This document shows positions 49,732 through 59,000 of a stretch of DNA of 64,000 nucleotides, one piece after another. Where the stretch lies: positions 7,663-71,662 of the forward strand of contig JAEXBS010000037.1 of assembly GCA_023393915.1 (NCBI GenBank), given 5' to 3'. Position 1 is the stretch's first letter. Every line of letters starts with the position of its first letter. Made by a program: the position numbers and the translations under genes. The notes under the pieces were generated by a model. That model searched no databases. It saw only the letters and a list, made by a program, of their open reading frames with translations, and was not told the origin of the DNA. The stretch comes from Bacteroidota bacterium. Its GTDB lineage: Bacteria > Bacteroidota > Bacteroidia > Flavobacteriales > Weeksellaceae.

Positions 49732-52473
49732 CTATTTCTTAGTAAAGTCTCCTCCGTAAACTGAAGTTAGCTTATCGAGAGATAAGTATTTTTTGATCAC
49801 ACTATTCACTTCACTTAGTTTCAAATTCTGAACCTTTTGATTATGTTGGTCAAAATTCTCTAGCGCAATACCGTATTGAAGTTTTTGTAACACTAGGTTC
49901 ATAAGCATTCCATCATTTCCAAGGTCGGTCAATCGTCCGTTTTGATAACTTTTTTTATTAGTATCCAGCTCTTCTTGAGTGAAGCCAGTAGTAAGTGCTT
50001 TTCCAACCTCCTCTTTTATTGCTTTCTCAACCGCATCTCTTTTTGTCGGATTTAAGAATGCATAATAGCCCCAAAGCGCAACCTCATTTGAAACCGGTAC
50101 TTGAACATAAGACCCAACACCGTACGAGATCCCTTCTTTTTCTCTTAATCTCATTGGAAGTCTTGCAGAAAGGAAACCTCCACTACCTAGAATTTCATTT
50201 GCCATGAGCAACGCCGGATAATCCTTGTTACTTTGATCCATTTGAAGTGTGATAGCTCCAAAGGCTGCAGCATTCTCTTTGTCCGGTGTGTTTATGATTT
50301 TATCTACCTTCTTAGAAGCGAAGTGGGTAGGTTTAAGTTCAACATACTTAGAGGTACCTTTCACTGGAGCTAGCGCTTTTTCGAGCGAATTCTGAACGGT
50401 TGAAAAATCCAAATTCCCTATAACCACTCCGAACCCATTACTTGAATCCAAAATCTGATTGTAAAAATCAACAATCTGCGAGCGGGTCACTTTTTTGTTT
50501 AGGTCAATCGATTCTTGTAGTGTTGGAGTATAGAAGAATGAGGATTTATCGTATGGATATACAATCCTAATCATTTCTGTTTGCGCCAGCGCTTGAGGAT
50601 CCTTCAATTGACCTTCTAACTGAGTATTGTATTCTAAAACGGCTTTCTGTAATTCTGCTTCTGGGAATGTAGCCTCTGAAAGTAGTTCTTTCACTAAATC
50701 CATCACCTCGCCGTAACTATTTTTATAGGTATTAATGTTTACGATAAAGTTTTGTCCACTCATGTGGGAAGAGATAGAAGACTTAAGCTGATCAAGACGG
50801 TCTTGAATTTGTTCTTTAGATCTGCTCTTTGTTCCCGCTTTTAATAATTGAGCCATAAATGAACCCACCTCAGATTTTCCTGCTAAGTCTTTTTCATTAC
50901 CTACTCTAAAACGGAATGAACCCATTATTTTATCTCCCTTAATTTCTTTATCAATCCAGGCGAACTTCATACCTGAACTCAGTTGCCCTTCCTGCGTTTT
51001 AGCTTTTAAATTAGCTATTGATGCTTCAAAAGGGGCTACTTCTTTTTCAAGTGCTTTCCCTTTGTAATTTTCTGTCAATGCTAAGATATCCTCGTCCCTG
51101 TACTCTGTAGGAACCACTCTTATTTCTTGAGCCGAAGGACGGAAAACACCCAAAGTTCTATTGTTGGATCGGAAATATTTTTCAGCTACTCTTTTTATAT
51201 CTTCTAGACTTAGTGCTTCCACATGATCGCGATAAATGAAGGCTAGCTTATGATTTCCAGCACCAACGATCTCAGTAAGTCCAATGGCAAAATTAATCGT
51301 ATTGTTTTTCTGGTCTTCGATTCCTTTTAAGAGCTTCGATTTTGCTCTTTTTAGATCCTCTTCTGTATATTGAAGAGAGGCTATTTTATCTAGTTCTTCA
51401 CGAACTCTTTTGGTTGTATTCTCTAAATTATTATCTCGAGGAATATCAAAGTGAAAATACATTAAACCAGGATCGCGAACAGAAGGATTAAAATACCACA
51501 CCGAACTCACCTCTTTCGAGTTGACTAAAGATTTGTACAAATACCCTGAAGGATCACTCGTTAAAATTTCTCCTAGTGCATCTAATGCAGCGTAATCTTT
51601 ATCTGCATAAGCGGCGCTATGGTATCCCGCAGCTACAATTTGGTTTTCACCATTTCTTTTGATTTCAAAAAATTTCTCACCCTGTTGTGCTGGCTCAACT
51701 GTGTAAGTTCCACCTAATGCTCTTTTTGGGCGAGGAATAACCGAAAAATACTCTGAAATATAATTAAGAGCATTCTTCTCATCAAATTTTCCTGCAACAA
51801 TCAGGGTAGCATTATCCGGCTGGTAGTATTTCTCGTAAAATACACGTAAAGTAGATGCTTTGACTCTTTCAATGTCTTCCTTACTTCCTATGGTTGAATT
51901 CCCGTAATTGTGCCAAGTGTATGCATTTGAAAACACATTCTGCATCATTACACGGACCGGATTATTTTCTCCAATTTCGAACTCATTGCGGACAACGGAA
52001 AATTCTTTATCTAAATCCTCTTGGAGTATGGTTGCATTAATCATTCGATCTGCCTCCATCATTAGAGCCCACTTTAGATTTTCATCACTAGAGGGAAAAA
52101 TCTCATAATAATTCGTTCGATCGTACCAAGTGGTTCCGTTGGCAACACCCCCTTTATCGGTTAATTGCTTTTTAATATCCCCTAAATTCTTAGTGCTTTT
52201 GAATAGCATATGCTCAAGTAAATGTGCCATTCCCTTTTCACCATAGCCTTCGTCTTTCGAACCTACATTGTACACGATATTCACCACCATATTGCTCTGG
52301 GATGCATCGGGGAGGAGTAGAACTTTCATTCCATTTTCTAAATGGTATTCCTTTACTCCTTCTACGTTTCCAACAAATTTAGCTGGGCTCCCTTTTTGTG
52401 CATAGAGTGAGGGCGGTAGTGCTACTAGAAACATTAGCACCATGAAAACACTCAAAATTGATCTTTTTTCCAT
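49732..52473 (-). CDS. M16-family zinc metallopeptidase, double-domain, exported
   Basis: A 913-residue insulinase-family protein with a signal peptide (VFMVLMFLVALPPSLYAQ). The first M16 domain has the inverted zinc motif His84-Leu-Leu-Glu87-His88 in GMAHLLEHMLF, then the third-ligand region RNEFEIGENNP. The second half (about 500-900) has the M16 fold (SYGVGSYVQVPVSNEVALWGYY) but no HxxEH, so it is probably a non-catalytic partner half, here fused in one chain. Substrate unknown. It is monocistronic with its own terminator. Confidence 0.92.
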   Translation of the reverse strand: MEKRSILSVFMVLMFLVALPPSLYAQKGSPAKFVGNVEGVKEYHLENGMKVLLLPDASQSNMVVNIVYNVGSKDEGYGEKGMAHLLEHMLFKSTKNLGDIKKQLTDKGGVANGTTWYDRTNYYEIFPSSDENLKWALMMEADRMINATILQEDLDKEFSVVRNEFEIGENNPVRVMMQNVFSNAYTWHNYGNSTIGSKEDIERVKASTLRVFYEKYYQPDNATLIVAGKFDEKNALNYISEYFSVIPRPKRALGGTYTVEPAQQGEKFFEIKRNGENQIVAAGYHSAAYADKDYAALDALGEILTSDPSGYLYKSLVNSKEVSSVWYFNPSVRDPGLMYFHFDIPRDNNLENTTKRVREELDKIASLQYTEEDLKRAKSKLLKGIEDQKNNTINFAIGLTEIVGAGNHKLAFIYRDHVEALSLEDIKRVAEKYFRSNNRTLGVFRPSAQEIRVVPTEYRDEDILALTENYKGKALEKEVAPFEASIANLKAKTQEGQLSSGMKFAWIDKEIKGDKIMGSFRFRVGNEKDLAGKSEVGSFMAQLLKAGTKSRSKEQIQDRLDQLKSSISSHMSGQNFIVNINTYKNSYGEVMDLVKELLSEATFPEAELQKAVLEYNTQLEGQLKDPQALAQTEMIRIVYPYDKSSFFYTPTLQESIDLNKKVTRSQIVDFYNQILDSSNGFGVVIGNLDFSTVQNSLEKALAPVKGTSKYVELKPTHFASKKVDKIINTPDKENAAAFGAITLQMDQSNKDYPALLMANEILGSGGFLSARLPMRLREKEGISYGVGSYVQVPVSNEVALWGYYAFLNPTKRDAVEKAIKEEVGKALTTGFTQEELDTNKKSYQNGRLTDLGNDGMLMNLVLQKLQYGIALENFDQHNQKVQNLKLSEVNSVIKKYLSLDKLTSVYGGDFTKK

Positions 52474-52553
52474 AGTTTTTTTTATTTTAATCCTATAGTT
52501 GAATTATTTTCAACGAGTTAGCCAATTTAGGAAGTTTTCTCTATAAAAAAAAG

Positions 52554-52561
52554 TATTTTTG
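52554..52561 (+). promoter_or_regulatory. putative -7 box for ruvC
   Basis: TATTTTTG is an exact match, ending 4 bases before the ATG, so the mRNA may be leaderless. Confidence 0.55.
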
Positions 52562-52565
52562 TACT

Positions 52566-53120
52566 ATGCAAGATGAACGTATTATACTGGGTATAGATCC
52601 AGGGACCAGCGTGATGGGTTTTGGGATTATTTCGATAAAAAAATCCAAAATGTCACTAGTCTCATTGCATGAGCTTATTCTACATAAGTATCCAAATCAC
52701 GAAACCAAACTTAAATACATTTTTGAGCGAACTCTTGCCTTAATTGACGAATACCACCCTGATGCGGTAGCCCTCGAGGCTCCTTTTTTTGGAAAGAATG
52801 TCCAGTCAATGTTAAAGCTGGGACGTGCGCAAGGAGTTGCTATGGCAGCATCCCTTTACCGATCGATACCTATTACGGAATATTCCCCAAAAAAGGTCAA
52901 AATGGCCATTACGGGCAATGGAAATGCGAGTAAAGAGCAAGTAGCTAAAATGCTTCAAAGCCTATTTGCGATGAAAGAATTCCCGACAAAATACCTGGAT
53001 GCCACGGATGGATTAGCCGTTGCTGTTTGTCATCATTTCAATTCTACGGGAATTTCAAGTGAAAAATCCTATTCTGGTTGGGAAGGATTCTTGAAAAAGA
53101 ACCCCGATAGACTAAAATAA
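52566..53120 (+). CDS. ruvC: Holliday junction endonuclease RuvC
   Basis: A 184-residue RuvC resolvase. The catalytic acidic residues sit in ILGIDPGTSVMGFG (Asp), ALEAPFFGKNVQSMLKLGRAQG (Glu), and DATDGLAVAVCHH (two Asp). Length is normal for the family. It cuts junctions with RuvAB. It is monocistronic, divergent from the M16 gene, and precedes DUF4407. Confidence 0.96.
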   Translation: MQDERIILGIDPGTSVMGFGIISIKKSKMSLVSLHELILHKYPNHETKLKYIFERTLALIDEYHPDAVALEAPFFGKNVQSMLKLGRAQGVAMAASLYRSIPITEYSPKKVKMAITGNGNASKEQVAKMLQSLFAMKEFPTKYLDATDGLAVAVCHHFNSTGISSEKSYSGWEGFLKKNPDRLK

Positions 53121-53242
53121 CCAATTGATTTTCAGATACAATTTTTTGTAAATTAATTTTACAACTCTTTTACTTTGCTTAACCTAATACTATTTGTAAC
53201 ATTGTTGTGGAAAATAGCACTTATTATTTATACACGAAACAA

Positions 53243-54370
53243 ATGAATAAACAACATCATATCGAAAAACCGAAGAATTATTCTATGAATGGACTGCAAA
53301 AATTTCTTTTGATCTGTTCAGGAGCTAACCTGTCTTTGCTTAGAAAATCTCCAGGCGAATGGAATAAATTTGCAGGAATTGGAGGAGTCATTCTTTTCAC
53401 TGCAATATTTGCAACCGTCTCTGCCTCGTACGCATTATACACCGTTTTTGACAATCTTTTCGCTTCCATTGGCTTTGGAATTCTCTGGGGACTTATGATC
53501 TTTAACTTAGACCGCTATATAGTAGCATCTATAAAAAAAACGGGATCCTTCTGGCATCAATTTCTTATGGCATTACCTAGAGTTCTATTAGCCGCATTTC
53601 TTGGAATCATCATTTCGAAACCACTGGAACTAAAAGTATTCGAAAAAGAAGTAAACAAACAACTCAATACTATTATTCAAAGAAATAAAACGCAATTGCA
53701 ATCTGAAATGAACGCTCGAATACTTCAGCAAAGTAGCCCATTTGAAAGCGAAAAAAATCAAATTGCAGCAAAATCACAAGAACTACAAGCTGCCTATGAT
53801 TCTGCAGCAATCGAACTTGAGAAAGAAATCCTGGGAACTAAAACGACCCTTACTTCTGGAAAAGTAGGATTTGGAAGCAATGCAAAAAGAAAAAGTGAAC
53901 TAAAGGAACAGAGAAGAAAAGATCTTGAACAATATCAACTTTCAACAAAACCTCGATTAGACTACCTCGATCAAGAAATATCTAAAGTATACACTAATAT
54001 TGAAACAGAAAGGGAAAAAACTGAAGGAATCGAAGAGCGTTTCAATGGTTTTGCCGCACGTCTACAAGCGCTCGATGAGCTTGGAGAGAACACTAAAGTT
54101 ATGGCCATAGCTTCTATGTTTATAATGGGACTGTTCATCGCGTTAGAAATTTCTCCGGTGCTTGTGAAAATCATTTCACCCGTAGGACCTTATGATTACC
54201 TACTGGAAGAATCCGAAGACCAGTTCCGAATTTATACCAATGAAAAAAGAAGCAAGAACAGTATGGCTTCACAGTACAGGATTGAAAACTACCCGTCCGA
54301 ACTAAATAAATCAAGAAGTACACATAAAGAAACTGATTCCACGTTGGAGGATTCCTTAAGCAAATCTTAG
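53243..54370 (+). CDS. DUF4407 membrane protein with coiled coil
   Basis: A 375-residue protein of the DUF4407 family. After a short cytoplasmic start there are four hydrophobic helices: GGVILFTAIFATVSASYALY, SIGFGILWGLMIFNL, FLMALPRVLLAAFLGIII and, after the long central segment, VMAIASMFIMGLFIALEISPVLV. The roughly 160-residue segment between helices three and four is rich in Glu, Lys and Gln and should form a coiled coil. I chose ATG 53243; a GTG at 53207 would add 12 residues. Function unknown. Confidence 0.88.
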   Translation: MNKQHHIEKPKNYSMNGLQKFLLICSGANLSLLRKSPGEWNKFAGIGGVILFTAIFATVSASYALYTVFDNLFASIGFGILWGLMIFNLDRYIVASIKKTGSFWHQFLMALPRVLLAAFLGIIISKPLELKVFEKEVNKQLNTIIQRNKTQLQSEMNARILQQSSPFESEKNQIAAKSQELQAAYDSAAIELEKEILGTKTTLTSGKVGFGSNAKRKSELKEQRRKDLEQYQLSTKPRLDYLDQEISKVYTNIETEREKTEGIEERFNGFAARLQALDELGENTKVMAIASMFIMGLFIALEISPVLVKIISPVGPYDYLLEESEDQFRIYTNEKRSKNSMASQYRIENYPSELNKSRSTHKETDSTLEDSLSKS

Positions 54371-54372
54371 CT

Positions 54373-54822
54373 CTATTCAATAATTCTAAGAGTTAAACTT
54401 TCTCGGAAAATTTTAGTCGAAGCGTAAACTTTCCGACACAGTTTAGAGCGAAGCGCGTAAGTTCCTTTCGGAAGAACAATAAAGTTTTTATCGTTTGCAT
54501 AGATCGGTAAGCTTCTATCCTCGGGACCAGTGAAACGAAGAATCATATTGCAATTGGATTCATTGTAAACAATTAGGGAGATCCTACTTTCATTGGGATG
54601 ATCGTTCAAAAGAATATCAAGTGATTCTGCAGCCGTCTGATGCTTTCTAATGGAGTCCTGCTCCATTAATACTTCAAACTCCGACCGTTCTTTTTCTTCT
54701 GGAGTTACAACTTTAGGAATCGTAGGCTCCACTGGAGGATACAGTGGAGCAGGAGTTGTACAACTTAAAACAATTGCAGAAATTCCAAAAAGGACAGAAA
54801 ATAAGTACCGCTTATTAGCCAA
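54373..54822 (-). CDS. hypothetical lipoprotein, possibly DUF6759-like
   Basis: A 149-residue protein with lipobox VLSC (Cys21) and a proline-rich linker (PAPLYPPVEPTIP). A helical region (SIRKHQTAAESLDILLND) precedes a small beta domain, SRISLIVYNESNCNMILRFTGPEDRSLPI and NFIVLPKGTYALRSKLC. I have a weak memory of a similar Flavobacteriia family (DUF6759), which I cannot confirm. It directly follows guaB by 5 bases, so it is likely in the same operon, and is convergent with DUF4407. Confidence 0.78.
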   Translation of the reverse strand: MANKRYLFSVLFGISAIVLSCTTPAPLYPPVEPTIPKVVTPEEKERSEFEVLMEQDSIRKHQTAAESLDILLNDHPNESRISLIVYNESNCNMILRFTGPEDRSLPIYANDKNFIVLPKGTYALRSKLCRKVYASTKIFRESLTLRIIE

Positions 54823-54827
54823 ATTCT

Positions 54828-56288
54828 TTACAATGAATAGTTAGGAGCTTCTTGAGTAATAATCACATCATGTGGATGTGATTCTTTCAGGCCTGAACCT
54901 GTGATCATAACCATCTTCGTTTCGTTTTGAAGCGCAGGAATATCTTTAGATCCACAATACCCCATTCCCGCACGAATTCCTCCCGTTAGCTGGAACACCA
55001 CATCTTCTAATTTCCCTTTATGAGGAACGCGTCCTTCAATTCCTTCAGGAACGAATTTTTTAGCTTCACTTTGGAAATAACGCTCTTTGCCTCCTCTCTT
55101 CATTGCAGAAAGGCTACCCATTCCTTGATAGGATTTAAATTTTCTTCCCTGGAAAATAATTTCTTCTCCTGGAGCTTCATCGGTTCCTGCAAGCAATGAC
55201 CCAAGCATAACCGCACCGGCACCACTAGCGATCGCTTTAACAATATCACCAGAAAGTTTTATTCCTCCATCAGCTATCACTGCTACATTCTTTGTTTTTG
55301 CATATTCAAAGACATTGTAGATTGCAGAAAGTTGCGGAACACCCACCCCTGCTACTACTCTAGTAGTACAAATAGAACCTGGACCTACTCCTACTTTCAA
55401 AACATTAGCTCCGGCTTCGATTAAATCTTTTGCAGCTTCGGCAGTTACTATATTTCCTCCTACAATATCCAGATCAGGAAATGCCTGACGAATCTGTTTT
55501 ACTTTATCTAAAACTCCTTTTGAATGTCCGTGCGCAGAGTCTACTGCTATAATATCCACACCTGCATCCACTAATGCTGCAACTCGGTCCATTGTATCTT
55601 CACCAACACCAACACCGGCACCAACTAGTAATCTTCCACTCTGGTCTTTGTTTGCATTGGGATACTCTAATTGATTATCAATATCCTTTATTGTGATAAG
55701 GCCCACCAATTTGAATGTGGAATCAACAATAGGTAATTTTTCTACTCGATTTTCTAGTAAAATCTTTTTGGCATCCTCAAGGGTTGTATCTTTTCCAGAA
55801 GTAATGAGCTCTTCTTTGGTCATAAGCTCCTCTACTTTTGCAGCTAAATTTTCTTGGTATTTTACATCCCGGTTGGTAATAATTCCAATCAATGTATTAT
55901 CTGCATCTACCACCGGAAGACCTGAAATTTTAAATCGAGCCATCAGCTCTTTGGCCTCAGCTAAAGTATGATCCTTAGAAAGAGTTACAGGATCAGCAAT
56001 CATTCCATTTTCAGATCGCTTTACGCGGTTCACTTGAGCCGCTTGCTCTTCAATGGGCATATTTTTATGAATGAACCCTAAGCCTCCGACTCTTGCTAGT
56101 GCAATGGCCATATCGGCCTCGGTAACGGTATCCATTGCAGCGGACACAATCGGTACATTCAGCGTAATTTTATCAGAAAGTCTGGATTTTAATGAAACCT
56201 GGTTAGGTAATACTTCACTATAAGAAGGGATAAGAAGAACGTCATCGAAAGTGATGGCCTTTTCTACGATTTTGTTATGAATAGACAT
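54828..56288 (-). CDS. guaB: inosine-5'-monophosphate dehydrogenase
   Basis: A 486-residue IMPDH, the rate-limiting step toward guanine nucleotides. The N-terminus ITFDDVLLIPSYSEVLPN is typical, two CBS domains lie at about 97-205, and the catalytic loop holds Cys307 in GVGPGSICTTRVVAGVGVPQ. The phosphate-binding GGIKLSGDIVKAIASGA and flap segment follow. Length is normal. A -7 box lies 14 bases upstream. Confidence 0.96.
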   Translation of the reverse strand: MSIHNKIVEKAITFDDVLLIPSYSEVLPNQVSLKSRLSDKITLNVPIVSAAMDTVTEADMAIALARVGGLGFIHKNMPIEEQAAQVNRVKRSENGMIADPVTLSKDHTLAEAKELMARFKISGLPVVDADNTLIGIITNRDVKYQENLAAKVEELMTKEELITSGKDTTLEDAKKILLENRVEKLPIVDSTFKLVGLITIKDIDNQLEYPNANKDQSGRLLVGAGVGVGEDTMDRVAALVDAGVDIIAVDSAHGHSKGVLDKVKQIRQAFPDLDIVGGNIVTAEAAKDLIEAGANVLKVGVGPGSICTTRVVAGVGVPQLSAIYNVFEYAKTKNVAVIADGGIKLSGDIVKAIASGAGAVMLGSLLAGTDEAPGEEIIFQGRKFKSYQGMGSLSAMKRGGKERYFQSEAKKFVPEGIEGRVPHKGKLEDVVFQLTGGIRAGMGYCGSKDIPALQNETKMVMITGSGLKESHPHDVIITQEAPNYSL

Positions 56289-56302
56289 CTTTTCTTTCTA
56301 GG

Positions 56303-56310
56303 CAAAATTA
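56303..56310 (-). promoter_or_regulatory. putative -7 box for guaB
   Basis: The minus strand reads TAATTTTG, an exact match. Confidence 0.55.
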
Positions 56311-56473
56311 AAGATTTTATTTGAAATCTGAAAATATCCTCTTTTTGTTACAAAAATTTAATATTAGTATAAAGCAATTTGGCTTTAGAGATGTAAGAGA
56401 ATTCCTTTCGTTGCATACCTTCCTATGAAATTTTGCCTAAATCCATATACTCGATCCGATGACCACAATTCTT

Positions 56474-57016
56474 TCAGAATTCTCTTGAGTTTTCTTTCAT
56501 TTTTTTAGTAAGATCGTTGGACTTAGAATAATAAATCATACTTGAAATGTCCTCAGGTGAAAACTTTCCACTAACATCGATTAACACAAGCTCATTATTA
56601 CTTGCAACGGTAACAAGCAATCGATGAATGGTACTGCCATTTTGTTGCGCTTGAAACTGTACGACTTCTGTATCCTTTTTAATGGTCATCCAATCTTCAT
56701 AATTTCTATTTCTAAGTCCTTGCTTATAACTATTAATAAACTGGGGATCAGAATTAGCAACTGTATAGACTTTAACATCTTTCACCTTATCGAGAAGCAA
56801 TGCAAGCGCCTGTCCATCAGGATCTTTCTTCAATGCTCTCTTTGCTACGGGTTTTGCAATCCACATTGGAACATTTACTTTCACCATCTGTGTTTGATTT
56901 TGATCGGATGCTAGTTTGGTATCTGCAAAACTCAAATGGTTTGTAGTTGAAACCATACATGATTCAAGTAGCAGAGCTAAAGAAAAAAATAGCGCTACTA
57001 AGACTTTACTTCTCAT
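56474..57016 (-). CDS. DUF4252 lipoprotein
   Basis: A 180-residue protein with lipobox LESC (Cys20) and a DUF4252 domain. Recognisable segments are VPMWIAKPVAKRALKKDPDGQALALLLDKVKDVKVYTV, WMTIKKDTEVVQFQAQQNGSTIHRLLVTVASNNELVLIDVSGKFSPEDISSMI. It is the last gene of the sigma-factor operon, 2 bases after the fused DUF4252/DUF2807 gene. Function unknown. Confidence 0.85.
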   Translation of the reverse strand: MRSKVLVALFFSLALLLESCMVSTTNHLSFADTKLASDQNQTQMVKVNVPMWIAKPVAKRALKKDPDGQALALLLDKVKDVKVYTVANSDPQFINSYKQGLRNRNYEDWMTIKKDTEVVQFQAQQNGSTIHRLLVTVASNNELVLIDVSGKFSPEDISSMIYYSKSNDLTKKMKENSREF

Positions 57017-57018
57017 AA

Positions 57019-58299
57019 TTAAAAGGGCTTAATTGATCCTCCTGAATTTACTTTCACATCTATTGAGGGCTTGGCGGTTCCTCTATATCTAACTTTTGCT
57101 CCTGAGCTTACCGATCCTTTGATCTGTTTATCGGCGTTCATCCTCAGACTTCCTGCCGAGGATAGGCCTACCGTACTTACGCGGGATTTCAAATCTTGAG
57201 CATTCACGGATCCTGCACTGGTCACATCAAATTGAGTTTGCTCTGCTTCGCCTCGAAGCGTCACATTTGATCCACTTGTAGACTCAATAGCAACTAGTGG
57301 TGCATAAACATCTAGGGTGGTATTGGAGCCCGACGAAGTTTGAAGTCTTGCCGATCGATTAGCATCCAGTTCTACAACCATGTTAGCTCCGGAAGTCGAA
57401 CTCAGTTCCATAACCTCACTGGAAATTCTATTAAGTGTGCTCAATCGACTTCCTGCTTGAACTTTAATTTCTTTAAGGTCGCTTGTTGCTCCTACTTCCA
57501 CATGAAGATTTTTAAATGTGCCCTTACCTTTGGGAGCATCAACATAAATCCTTAACAAGCCACCCCTAACTTCAGTTTTCACATAATCCAATTTATCCTG
57601 ATCTGCTGTAACTTTGACAAAAGGAACCGCAACTTGACTCAAGAGTACTTTCACTCCACTACTCACTTCGACACCAGAGAAGCTACCTACTCGGCGATTT
57701 TCTTCTCCTACTGTGGTGATTGTGCTGGTCGATGTTGTGGTTTCAGTCTGGGTATTAGTCTCAGTTCGAGTTGTTTCCTGTGCTTGCGAAGCTAATCGGT
57801 TGACGTCTTCCATACTGATTTTTCCATCGAGCATCATAAGGACCATATTACCGTCAGCATTCACATTCAATAAAAGATTATCTAAGACGCCTCCAGAGGT
57901 ATCTGAAGCTAAGAATCGAACTTTATTTTTGTTACTATTAACCGTAATTAGCTCCTCGTATTTAAGTCCTTTAATTGAAGACATAATTTGATTACTTAAC
58001 TTATCGTAGGACATCTTTGACTTGGAATCAGAGCCTTCAGTGCTACTTAATTCAGCTCTATCAATCACTAAAATTCTTATGCCGTCAATCTTACCTAGCA
58101 TGGGGCGAATACTTTCTAATTCGGCGTCTTGTATGTCTAGCTGGCTTAATAGCGAGAACATGGGTTTTGCTATTTTAATAGAGGTAACTCCTGTTTGATC
58201 TTGGTATTGGTCAAAAAGTGCTATAATCTGATTTCTTTGAGCGAAAATTTGGGTTAAGAAACCAAATAGAAACATGAAGGTTAGTATAGTTCGTTTCAT
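57019..58299 (-). CDS. fused DUF4252 - DUF2807 (GIN domain) exported protein
   Basis: A 426-residue protein with an N-terminal signal (FMFLFGFLTQIFAQ). Residues about 25-175 form a DUF4252 domain. A Thr/Glu-rich linker (TETNTQTETTTSTSTITT) follows. Residues about 200-426 are a DUF2807 head-GIN domain of repeating beta-helix turns such as VEVSSGVKVLLSQ, LSSTSGANMVVELDAN and ESTSGSNVTLRG. The protein links two families that are often separate. It is in an operon with a sigma factor and a DUF4252 lipoprotein. Confidence 0.85.
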   Translation of the reverse strand: MKRTILTFMFLFGFLTQIFAQRNQIIALFDQYQDQTGVTSIKIAKPMFSLLSQLDIQDAELESIRPMLGKIDGIRILVIDRAELSSTEGSDSKSKMSYDKLSNQIMSSIKGLKYEELITVNSNKNKVRFLASDTSGGVLDNLLLNVNADGNMVLMMLDGKISMEDVNRLASQAQETTRTETNTQTETTTSTSTITTVGEENRRVGSFSGVEVSSGVKVLLSQVAVPFVKVTADQDKLDYVKTEVRGGLLRIYVDAPKGKGTFKNLHVEVGATSDLKEIKVQAGSRLSTLNRISSEVMELSSTSGANMVVELDANRSARLQTSSGSNTTLDVYAPLVAIESTSGSNVTLRGEAEQTQFDVTSAGSVNAQDLKSRVSTVGLSSAGSLRMNADKQIKGSVSSGAKVRYRGTAKPSIDVKVNSGGSIKPF

Positions 58300-58310
58300 T
58301 TCGTTAATAT

Positions 58311-59000
58311 TTATAATTCGACTGTATTAAAACTGGCATCGGCCTTAGCGATGGTATTATTCATTTGCTCACTTAACACTCTTAAGGAATAAGTGGTAAT
58401 ATCTTTGGCTTCCTCTTCACTTGTGATTTTCTGACCGTTGATAATAACATACGACTCATCGTACTTATTTTTAGGTACTACTGGAACAACTGTTTCCTTA
58501 GTTTTGTTCTGTTGAAGGCTATTGGTAACATATCGTTCTTTAGGGGCTCTCTTCATCCTTCCTCTTGAAGGTAAAAGTTCACTCACTTGCTCCTCTGCAC
58601 TTTTACTAACTAGTCTAGGTTGGTTAAAAGATTCTGAAGATTCCAAAAAGGCATCCTTTTCTGTACTGCTTTGGGAAGCCTCCTTAGTTTTAGTATCCTC
58701 AATGGCTAGCGAGGGCTGTACCTTAACTTGATGTGCGTGATTCTGATTTACCATATGTCCCTCAGTCGACTCTTTAGTGGATATAAAGTATCCTGCCACA
58801 ACTGCTACAACTAGGGCTAAACTTGCGGCAACTCCATAGAATGGCCGGATTGAAAATGCTCGTTTTTTGCTTTCAACAGGAATTACTTCTCCCTTAGATT
58901 CTAGCTCCTCTAAGAATTCTTGATAACTCCACTCCATGGAATCACTTCGCATCTTCTCTAATGCCTTATTGTAGGGATCATGAAAGTTGTCTTTTTTCAT
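58311..59000 (-). CDS. membrane protein partner of the sigma factor, anti-sigma-like
   Basis: A 229-residue protein. Cytoplasmic N-terminus with SDSMEWSYQEFLEELESKGEVIPV, one membrane helix near 48-68 (GVAASLALVVAVVAGYFIS), and a low-complexity periplasmic region. Overlapping the 3' end of the sigma-factor gene by 23 bases and having one helix fit an anti-sigma factor. No zinc or RskA motif was recognised, so that assignment is an inference from position. A Ser/Lys/Glu-rich periplasmic half ends in VLSEQMNNTIAKADASFNTVEL. Confidence 0.75.
   Translation of the reverse strand: MKKDNFHDPYNKALEKMRSDSMEWSYQEFLEELESKGEVIPVESKKRAFSIRPFYGVAASLALVVAVVAGYFISTKESTEGHMVNQNHAHQVKVQPSLAIEDTKTKEASQSSTEKDAFLESSESFNQPRLVSKSAEEQVSELLPSRGRMKRAPKERYVTNSLQQNKTKETVVPVVPKNKYDESYVIINGQKITSEEEAKDITTYSLRVLSEQMNNTIAKADASFNTVEL

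Noticed and set aside
53146..53164. TTGTAAA/TTTACAA hairpin between ruvC and DUF4407 as a terminator
   Set aside because: The stem is short and AT-only and is not followed by a T-run, so evidence is too weak.
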